In this document: positions 1-4,396 of the stretch, piece after piece | Layout: each line of letters opens with the position of its first letter | How positions within the stretch are numbered: position 1 is the stretch's first letter | NCBI GenBank assembly: GCA_050257395.1 | Contig: JBLMWU010000246.1 | Coordinates: forward strand, 1 to 6,876 | Source of the DNA: JAIRTY01 sp050257395 | GTDB taxonomy: Bacteria; Actinomycetota; Actinomycetes; Streptosporangiales; Streptosporangiaceae | Reading direction: 5' to 3' | Length of the DNA: 6,876 bases | The notes under the pieces: model-generated | Database searches by the model: none | What the model was told of the DNA's origin: nothing | Seen by the model: only the letters and a program-made list of their open reading frames with translations | Program-made: the position numbers and the translations under genes

Positions 1-630
1 CCCGCCGGGCCGCTGCGCACCTCCTGCACGGCCGTGGCGCACATCGGCGACTCCACCTCCGACGGCCTCAACTCACCCGACTACCTGCCCAACCCGAAGC
101 TGCGGATCCGCGCCCAGTACCAGGACGTCGGGGTCAGGCACGTGCACCTGGACATCTCCGGCGCCCGGTCGGTGGTGGAGACCCTGCCCGGCCAGATCAA
201 CGGCTACGACGCCGCCCGCAACCTGGTCCGCAAGGGGTTCCGGGGCTGCTGGGTGATCGCGCTCGGCACCGACGACACCGCCGACGTGGTGGTCGGCTCG
301 AACGTCAGCCGGATGGCCCGCGTCCAGCGGATGATGGCGGCCACCCGCGGCGAGCCCGTGCTGTGGATCAACGTCAAGACGCTGCTCCCCACCGGCCCGT
401 ACGCGGAGAGCAGCATGCGGCAGTGGAACGCCACCCTGCAGCAGGCCTGCGCCAGGTACCCGGAGATGCGCGTCTACGACTGGGCGTCGGTGGTGCGGCG
501 GGCCTGGTTCATCAGCGACGGCACGCACTACACCTCGGCCGGGTACGCGGCCCGCTCCCGGCTGATCGCGCAGGCGCTCGCCCGCGCATTCCCGGCCGGG
601 GGCAGCAGTCACGGCTGCGTTGTGAGCTAA
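1..630 (+). CDS. SGNH/GDSL hydrolase, paralogue 1 (5' partial)
   Basis: Likely an extracytoplasmic esterase or acyl hydrolase of the SGNH fold; the substrate is unknown. The frame is open from base 1, so the start and any signal peptide lie outside the window. GTG at 34 encodes the Val that aligns with an internal Val of the second copy and is not the start. Visible motifs: block I GDSTS with Ser at 52-54, the block II Gly in DISGARS, and the block V DGTHY motif with Asp at 517-519 and His at 526-528. Block III reads GTDD instead of GxND: the oxyanion-hole Asn is Asp (codon 271-273, GAC). Two Cys (codons 25-27 and 247-249) match a Cys pair in the next gene, suggesting a disulfide. My ungapped hand alignment gives about 114 identities in 198 residues to the copy at 848-1735. 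A terminator hairpin starts 7 nt after the stop. The family call is firm; activity is uncertain because of the N-to-D change. Confidence 0.85.
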   Translation, partial: PAGPLRTSCTAVAHIGDSTSDGLNSPDYLPNPKLRIRAQYQDVGVRHVHLDISGARSVVETLPGQINGYDAARNLVRKGFRGCWVIALGTDDTADVVVGSNVSRMARVQRMMAATRGEPVLWINVKTLLPTGPYAESSMRQWNATLQQACARYPEMRVYDWASVVRRAWFISDGTHYTSAGYAARSRLIAQALARAFPAGGSSHGCVVS

Positions 631-636
631 CTGACA

Positions 637-683
637 TCCAGCCCGCCTCCGGGTGGTCCGGGGCCGCCCGGGGGCGGGCTGGA
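637..683 (+). terminator. Hairpin terminator after SGNH paralogue 1
   Basis: Bases 637-656 pair with 664-683 in a 20-bp stem with 18 Watson-Crick pairs and two G-U wobbles, closed by a 7-nt loop (TCCGGGG). It begins 7 nt past the TAA stop. There is no U-tract, which is common in GC-rich actinomycetes. Position and stability support intrinsic termination, which makes the two SGNH copies separate transcription units. Confidence 0.75.
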
Positions 684-777
684 GCCATGGCGCCACGGCC
701 CGCCGGATCGCCTGCCAGGCCCGCGCCCGGGGCCCGCCGGGGCAGCCCGCCGGGGGCCGCCGGGCCGCGCGCCGGCC

Positions 778-791
778 GTGACGAACGTCAC
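778..791. promoter_or_regulatory. Palindrome matching the Crp consensus
   Basis: GTGACGAACGTCAC has perfect 6-bp arms around a 2-bp centre. It fits GTG-N6-GNCAC, the consensus described for Streptomyces Crp, and the GTGA-N6-TCAC core of Crp/FNR sites generally. Its centre lies about 62-63 bp upstream of the likely transcription start of the second SGNH gene, near the -61.5 position typical of class I Crp activation. Another dimeric regulator could equally bind here, so the identity of the factor is an inference. Confidence 0.45.
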
Positions 792-811
792 CTTCAGCGC
801 CTCTGACCTGC

Positions 812-847
812 GAAAACGCTCTCCGGGGCGCTGGTAGCCTCGACCGA
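812..847 (+). promoter_or_regulatory. Probable leaderless promoter of SGNH paralogue 2
   Basis: A TAGCCT hexamer (835-840, fits TANNNT) lies 7 nt before the ATG at 848, the spacing seen for leaderless actinobacterial transcripts that start at or next to the initiation codon. There is no Shine-Dalgarno sequence in the preceding 20 nt. The hexamer 17 bp upstream (812-817, GAAAAC) is a poor sigma-70 type -35, so the promoter may need an activator or use an alternative sigma factor. Confidence 0.45.
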
Positions 848-1735
848 ATGAATCCCCGGAACCCCCTCACACGCATGTCCTGGCGGCCGCGCCGGGCCCG
901 CGGCTGGGCCGCGCTCGCGGCCGCCGCCGCCCTGGTGTCGCTGGTGGTGGCGGGCCTCACCGGAGTCTTCCCGGGCTCCGGCCCGGCCAGCCGCAGCCAC
1001 CCCGCCAGCGCCGCCCGCACGCAGCCCCGGCCCGGCCGCGCCAGCCACCCCGGCCCGGCCGCCGCCCGCCAGGGTGGCCAGCACCCCCGCACCGTCGCGC
1101 ACACGCGGCACCAGCCGGCCCGCACCTCGTGCACGTCGGTGGCGCACATCGGTGACTCCACCTCGGTCGGCATGATCGACCCGGCCGTCCTGCCCGGCGC
1201 CGCCCAGCGGCTGCCGGCCCAGTACGCCCAGGTGGGCGTGCGGCACCTGCGGGTCGACGCCTCCGGCGGGCGCTCCATCGTGGAGGCGCTGCCCGGCCAG
1301 GTCAACGGCTACGACACCGCCCGCGGCATGGCCGCCCACGGCTTCCGCGGCTGCTGGGTGATCGCGCTGGGCACCAACGACAGCGCGAATATCGCCGCCG
1401 GGTCCCAGGCCAGCCAGGCGGCCCGGATCGGCCAGATGATGTCCGTCGCGCACGGCCAGCCGGTGCTGTGGGTCAACACCCGGACCCAGGGCGCCGCCGG
1501 CCCGTACGCCGAGGCCAGCATGCAGCTGTGGAACCAGGCCCTGCGGCAGGCCCAGGCCAGGTACCCGAACCTGCGGATCTTCGACTGGGCCGCCGTGGCC
1601 CAGCCCGGCTGGTACATCCCGGACGGGATCCACTACACCCCCGCCGGGTACGCGGCCCGCGCGCACGACATCGCGGGCGCCCTGGCCAAGGCGTTCCCGG
1701 CCAGCGGCCACAGCGCCGGCCGCATCGTCCGCTGA
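848..1735 (+). CDS. SGNH/GDSL hydrolase, paralogue 2 (membrane-anchored or secreted)
   Basis: A 295-residue protein, probably an esterase or O-acyl hydrolase acting outside the membrane; the substrate is not deducible. Residues 1-19 are Arg-rich (RPRRAR), 20-42 are a hydrophobic segment (signal peptide or type II anchor), and 43-93 form an Ala/Pro/Arg/His-rich linker as in wall-spanning proteins. The catalytic domain runs from about 95: GDSTS with Ser104, block II Gly in DASGGRS, block III GTND with Asn177, and block V DGIHY with Asp259 and His262. The Ser-Asp-His triad and oxyanion Asn are therefore all present. Cys95 and Cys169 may form a disulfide. The domain resembles stand-alone versions of the SGNH domains linked to type 3 acyltransferases. 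ATG 848 is preferred because of the -10 element 7 nt upstream; ATG 875 is possible. A hairpin follows 28 nt after the stop. Confidence 0.88.
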   Translation: MNPRNPLTRMSWRPRRARGWAALAAAAALVSLVVAGLTGVFPGSGPASRSHPASAARTQPRPGRASHPGPAAARQGGQHPRTVAHTRHQPARTSCTSVAHIGDSTSVGMIDPAVLPGAAQRLPAQYAQVGVRHLRVDASGGRSIVEALPGQVNGYDTARGMAAHGFRGCWVIALGTNDSANIAAGSQASQAARIGQMMSVAHGQPVLWVNTRTQGAAGPYAEASMQLWNQALRQAQARYPNLRIFDWAAVAQPGWYIPDGIHYTPAGYAARAHDIAGALAKAFPASGHSAGRIVR

Positions 1736-1763
1736 CCCGCCCGCGGGCCCGCCCGGGCCCGCC

Positions 1764-1802
1764 CGGGGCCGCCCTGGCACCCCCGTGGCCAGGGCGGCCC
1801 CG
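1764..1802. terminator. Hairpin between convergent genes (bidirectional terminator)
   Basis: Bases 1764-1778 pair perfectly with 1788-1802 (15 bp, GC-rich) around a 9-nt loop. The hairpin sits in the 72-bp gap between the stop codons of the second SGNH gene and the convergent methyltransferase gene, and can fold in either transcript. No U-tract is present on either strand. Confidence 0.7.
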
Positions 1803-1807
1803 CCGCT

Positions 1808-2293
1808 TCAGCCGCCCCGCGGCCGGCGGGGCAGCCAGCGCGGGACCGCGCGCTGGTACTCCAGGTAGGCGGCGCCGAACCGGCGGCGCAGCGTCCGCTC
1901 CTCGTAGCCGATGACGAACAGGTGGAAGAACACCGCGGCGCCGGCCGCGTACACCAGCAGCCACGGCGCCAGGAACAGCCACGCCTCGCCCAGCACGATC
2001 AGCAGCGCCGCGAGGTAGATGGGGTTGCGCACCCACCGGTAGGGCCCGGCCGCGACCACCCGGGACGGGGCGTCCCACGGGCCGGGGGTGCCGTGCCCGA
2101 CCGCGGCGAAGTTCCACACGCACCACCCGTACAGGGCCGCCCCGGCCGCGATCACCGCCACCCCGCCCCACGCCACCGGGGTAGTGCTGCCGGAGCGCGT
2201 GAGGATCCACCAGGGCGCCCAGACCCCGCCCAGGCCTGGCACCACCAGCGTGAACATGGCGTTGCGGACCGCCAGGCTCAGCGCCCGGGCCAT
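1808..2293 (-). CDS. Isoprenylcysteine carboxyl methyltransferase-family membrane protein
   Basis: A 161-residue integral membrane protein of the ICMT/phospholipid methyltransferase superfamily, which transfers methyl groups from S-adenosylmethionine to lipid-like or membrane-associated acceptors. The acceptor is unknown; bacterial members are rarely characterised and need not act on prenylcysteine. Hydrophobic segments lie at about 11-31, 41-61 and 93-130. The family signature GPYRWVRNPIY is at 83-93, and the C-terminal helix carries EERTLRRRFG followed by spaced Tyr residues (131-146), the usual cofactor-binding end. Length is normal for the bacterial family. ATG 2293 is preceded by AAGGAG at 5-nt spacing and lies inside the 3' end of the DoxX-like gene (16-bp overlap), which implies translational coupling in one operon. 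The convergent hairpin at 1764-1802 probably ends the transcript. Confidence 0.85.
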   Translation of the reverse strand: MARALSLAVRNAMFTLVVPGLGGVWAPWWILTRSGSTTPVAWGGVAVIAAGAALYGWCVWNFAAVGHGTPGPWDAPSRVVAAGPYRWVRNPIYLAALLIVLGEAWLFLAPWLLVYAAGAAVFFHLFVIGYEERTLRRRFGAAYLEYQRAVPRWLPRRPRGG

Positions 2294-2772
2294 CGCCGCT
2301 CCTTCCCGGCCGCGGCCACGCCCGCGGCCCCGTCACCGCCTGCCGCGGCGCCCTGGCGCGCCAGCCGTCGGCTGCCCGGCCGCAGCGCCCACGATGTCAC
2401 GGTCGCCACGGTAAGGATGGCCAGCAGGCCCACCTCGCTGAGGGCATACCCGGTGACCAGATGCGAGATCATGGCCCCGGTGTAGGTGAAGAACGCGCCC
2501 GCATAGGCCCACTCCTTGAGCAGCGGCCGGCCGGGGACGAGCAGGGCGGCTGCCCCCGCTATCTTCCAGGCTCCCAGCAGGGTCAGGAAGTACAGCGGGT
2601 AGCCCAGGTGCGTCACCAGGCCGCGGACGGCGGGGATGCGGGCGATGTCCCAGGCCCCGCCGAGGCCCAGTTCGGTCACGACCGCGGTGGTGGCCAGCCA
2701 GTAGGCAACCAGCTGCCAGCGCGCGGCCCTGCCGCGGGCGGCGCTGGCCAGGCGTCCGGTCACGGTGCTCAT
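2278..2772 (-). CDS. DoxX-like family membrane protein
   Basis: A 164-residue, four-helix integral membrane protein of the DoxX-like family. Biochemical roles are poorly defined; some relatives form membrane oxidoreductase or redox-associated complexes, so no reaction is assigned. Hydrophobic segments lie at about 19-40, 56-80, 86-108 and 111-131. Family-typical stretches are HLGYPLYFLTLLGAWKIAGA (55-74) and KEWAYAGAFFTYTGAMISHL (86-105). The last 30 or so residues form a Gly/Ala/Arg-rich cytoplasmic-looking tail whose coding sequence holds the ribosome binding site and start of the methyltransferase gene. The start is supported by tandem AGGAG motifs just upstream. It is the first gene of a two-gene minus-strand operon, divergent from the dehydrogenase gene. 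No TTA codon or truncation is seen. Confidence 0.85.
   Translation of the reverse strand: MSTVTGRLASAARGRAARWQLVAYWLATTAVVTELGLGGAWDIARIPAVRGLVTHLGYPLYFLTLLGAWKIAGAAALLVPGRPLLKEWAYAGAFFTYTGAMISHLVTGYALSEVGLLAILTVATVTSWALRPGSRRLARQGAAAGGDGAAGVAAAGKERRWPGR
2299..2304 (-). promoter_or_regulatory. Ribosome binding site of the methyltransferase gene
   Basis: AAGGAG on the minus strand, 5 nt before ATG 2293, embedded in the last codons of the upstream DoxX-like gene. It fixes the start and shows that the 16-bp overlap is genuine. Confidence 0.75.
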
Positions 2773-2778
2773 GCCGGT

Positions 2779-2788
2779 CTCCTCTCCT
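2779..2788 (-). promoter_or_regulatory. Tandem ribosome binding site of the DoxX-like gene
   Basis: Two abutting AGGAG motifs on the minus strand (2784-2788 and 2779-2783). The nearer is 6 nt from ATG 2772. This duplicated Shine-Dalgarno supports the chosen start. Confidence 0.7.
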
Positions 2789-2799
2789 CGCCGGTAGCT

Positions 2800-2839
2800 C
2801 CCCGGGCACCCGGGCCCCGCACTGGCCCGGCGCCCGGGG
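2800..2839. repeat. Interrupted inverted repeat in the divergent control region
   Basis: Bases 2800-2807 pair with 2832-2839 (8 bp) and 2810-2816 with 2824-2830 (7 bp), separated by a small internal loop and capped by a 7-nt loop. It lies between the divergent DoxX-like and dehydrogenase genes. It could be an operator, or a hairpin in the leader of the minus-strand transcript. Background GC is high, so chance pairing is possible. Confidence 0.35.
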
Positions 2840-2841
2840 GC

Positions 2842-2870
2842 ACTTCCATGACGCCCGCCAGCGGCAGAAT
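2842..2870 (+). promoter_or_regulatory. Candidate promoter of the dehydrogenase gene
   Basis: CAGAAT (2865-2870) resembles an actinobacterial -10 (TAGAAT-like). A weak -35 (ACTTCC, 2842-2847) is spaced 17 bp upstream. It would give a leader of about 45 nt containing the ribosome binding site at 2910-2916. The hexamers are imperfect. I could not identify a convincing promoter for the opposite-strand operon. Confidence 0.25.
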
Positions 2871-2909
2871 GTGACCGCCGCCCTATCGCGGCAGATCGCA
2901 GCAGTGGAC

Positions 2910-2916
2910 GAGGAGG
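2910..2916 (+). promoter_or_regulatory. Ribosome binding site deciding the dehydrogenase start
   Basis: GAGGAGG, 5 nt before ATG 2922. The upstream in-frame GTG at 2871 has no comparable motif and would add 17 residues that precede the usual Rossmann start, so ATG 2922 is preferred. Confidence 0.75.
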
Positions 2917-2921
2917 CCGGG

Positions 2922-3713
2922 ATGAAGTCGGTGGCAGGCGCGGGCGTGGTCGTGACCGGGGCCGGGAGCGGGATCGGCGCCGCGCTCGCGCGGCGGTTCG
3001 CCGCGGAGGGCGCCCGGGTGGTGGTGAACGACCTCAACGCCGGCGCCGCGGCGGAGGTGGCCGCCGCCTGCGGGCCCGCGGCCACCGCCGTGCCCGGCGA
3101 CGCGGCCAGCGAGGACGGGGTCGCCGCCCTGGTCGGCGCGGCCGCCGCGGCGCTCGGCACGATCGACCTGTACTGCGCCAACGCCGGCGTGGCCGTCGGC
3201 CAGGGGGTCGGGCCGGAGCCGGACTGGGAGGCCTCCTGGCAGGTCAACGTCATGGCGCACGTCCGGGCCGCGCGGCTGCTGCTGCCCGGCTGGCTGGACC
3301 GCGGCGAGGGCCACCTGATCTGCACCGTGTCCGCGGCCGGCCTGCTGACGATGCTGGACGCGGCCCCCTACTCGGCCACCAAGCACGCCGCGCTGGCGTT
3401 CGCCGAGTGGCTGGCCGCCACCTACGCCCACCGCGGCCTCACCGTCCAGGCCATCTGCCCGCAGGGCGTGCACACCCCGCTGATGCACGGCAGCGGGCCG
3501 GCCGCGGAGCTGATCCTCACCGCCTCGGCCATCACCCCGGACACGGTCGCGGACGCGGTGATGGCGGGCCTGGCGGACGGGCGGTTCCTGATCCTCCCGC
3601 ACCCCGAGGTGGCCGGCATGTACGCGGGCCGGGCCGCCGACCCGGACCGCTGGCTGCGGGGCATGAACAAGCTCCAGCGCCGGGTCGAGGAGGCCACCGG
3701 GGCAGCGGGCTGA
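2922..3713 (+). CDS. Classical short-chain dehydrogenase/reductase (SDR)
   Basis: A 263-residue cytoplasmic NAD(P)-dependent oxidoreductase of the classical SDR family, interconverting an alcohol and a carbonyl; the substrate is not deducible. The Rossmann motif TGAGSGIG is at 12-19, the CANAG motif at 85-89, and the catalytic tetrad is Asn109, Ser137, Tyr150 and Lys154 (YSATK). Asp37 at the end of the second strand (VVVNDLN) usually signals preference for NAD over NADP. The segment after the active site reads CPQGVHTPL where many SDRs have a PG motif. Length is standard. ATG 2922 is chosen from the strong GAGGAGG upstream; GTG 2871 would give 280 residues. A VOC-fold gene follows 65 bp downstream on the same strand. 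The two may share a transcript, but the intervening repeats suggest separate control of the second gene. Confidence 0.9.
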   Translation: MKSVAGAGVVVTGAGSGIGAALARRFAAEGARVVVNDLNAGAAAEVAAACGPAATAVPGDAASEDGVAALVGAAAAALGTIDLYCANAGVAVGQGVGPEPDWEASWQVNVMAHVRAARLLLPGWLDRGEGHLICTVSAAGLLTMLDAAPYSATKHAALAFAEWLAATYAHRGLTVQAICPQGVHTPLMHGSGPAAELILTASAITPDTVADAVMAGLADGRFLILPHPEVAGMYAGRAADPDRWLRGMNKLQRRVEEATGAAG

Positions 3714-3719
3714 CCCAGA

Positions 3720-3780
3720 ATGCCTGGTTAAGTGGCATCTGGGGGGACGTGCCCCGGGATGCCTGGCATGCTGTCGGCAT
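3720..3780. repeat. Cluster of ATGCC/GGCAT arms upstream of the VOC gene
   Basis: Five pentamer arms lie in 61 bp: ATGCC at 3720 and 3759, and GGCAT at 3734, 3765 and 3776. They form an 11-bp palindrome (ATGCCTGGCAT, 3759-3769) and a wider inverted repeat (3720-3738, 9-bp spacer). ATGCCTGG recurs with 39-bp spacing and TGGCAT with 31-bp spacing. The palindrome touches a possible -10 (CATGCT, 3767-3772) for a leaderless start at 3779, so it is a candidate operator. Confidence 0.45.
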
Positions 3781-4396
3781 GGACCACGCCGCCACCGGAA
3801 CCCTGCACCATGTCGAGCTGTGGGTACCAGACCTCACCCGGGCGGTGGCCAGCTGGGGCTGGCTGCTCGGCGAGCTCGGCTACGAGCTGTACCAGGAGTG
3901 GCCGGACGGCCAGAGCTGGCGGGCGGGCGCGACCTACATCGTGGTGGAGCAGTCACCCGCCCGGACGGCGTTCCGGCACGACCGGCACCGGCCCGGCCTG
4001 AACCATCTGGCCTTCCACGTGGCCGACAGCGTGCGGGTGGAGGAACTGGTCACGCAGGCCCCGGCGCACGGGTGGCGGCTGCTGTTCGCCGACCGCCACC
4101 CGTACGCAGGCGGGGACCAGCACTACGCGGCGTATCTGGAGAACGCCGACGGCTACGAAGCCGAACTCGTCGCGCCGGTTCCCGTGGTGGCCGCCGTGCC
4201 GGGCAGCTCGGGCGGCCCGGGCACGGCCGCCGAGCTTAACTGGGCAGGCGAGCCAGGCCCGGGCCCCGGTTCCGGGCCTGCGGAGAGCTGGCCTGAGCCC
4301 ACCACCACCGACAGCGGCCGGTCCTGGGACGACCTGCCCACTGACACCACGAACTCGCCGGGCGGCCAGGCCCAGCCGCCGGACGCCTCGTCGTAG
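3779..4396 (+). CDS. VOC superfamily (glyoxalase/dioxygenase-fold) protein with long tail
   Basis: A 205-residue cytoplasmic protein of the vicinal oxygen chelate fold, a superfamily of metal-dependent lyases, dioxygenases and resistance proteins; the specific function is unknown. The VOC domain spans about 8-133: the first strand LHHVELWV carries His11, the second half opens with GLNHLAFHV (His76), and DGYEAELVAP holds Glu129. These are plausible metal ligands. After residue 133 comes a 72-residue Gly/Pro/Ser/Thr-rich tail, so the protein is longer than single-domain relatives of roughly 130-150 residues. The last 244 bp overlap the opposite-strand glycoside hydrolase gene. No Shine-Dalgarno precedes ATG 3779. 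An in-frame GTG at 3749 is an alternative start, but its G-run is only 2 nt away. The domain call is firm; whether the tail is functional is not. Confidence 0.75.
   Translation: MDHAATGTLHHVELWVPDLTRAVASWGWLLGELGYELYQEWPDGQSWRAGATYIVVEQSPARTAFRHDRHRPGLNHLAFHVADSVRVEELVTQAPAHGWRLLFADRHPYAGGDQHYAAYLENADGYEAELVAPVPVVAAVPGSSGGPGTAAELNWAGEPGPGPGSGPAESWPEPTTTDSGRSWDDLPTDTTNSPGGQAQPPDASS

Noticed and set aside
34..36. GTG as the start of the first SGNH gene
   Set aside because: It aligns with the internal Val98 of the second copy. The frame is open to base 1 and the residues before it (RTSCTAV) match RTSCTSV of the second copy, so the gene begins outside the window.
685..698. Imperfect palindrome centred on TGGCGCCA
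   Set aside because: Only 8 bp perfect in GC-rich intergenic DNA just after the terminator, with no positional relation to a promoter.
732..755. Direct repeat of an 11-mer (GCCCGCCGGGG twice, 2 bp apart)
   Set aside because: It lies in a G/C-only stretch where such repeats arise easily, with no third copy and no clear relation to the promoter downstream.
73..1305. Long minus-strand open frame across both SGNH genes
   Set aside because: It runs antisense to two clearly conserved paralogous domains, is rich in Arg/Gly/Pro/Ala without any recognisable motif, and is the usual antisense shadow of GC-rich coding DNA. The same applies to the minus frames at 794-1780, 1473-2336 and 2333-3325 and to the plus frame at 4715-5668.
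2871..2873. GTG as the dehydrogenase start
   Set aside because: There is no Shine-Dalgarno before it, and it lies immediately after the possible -10. ATG 2922 has GAGGAGG at ideal spacing and gives the standard family N-terminus.
3407..3778. Upstream extension of the VOC reading frame into the dehydrogenase gene
   Set aside because: This part overlaps the conserved dehydrogenase coding region in another frame and has no VOC-like sequence. The domain begins just after ATG 3779.
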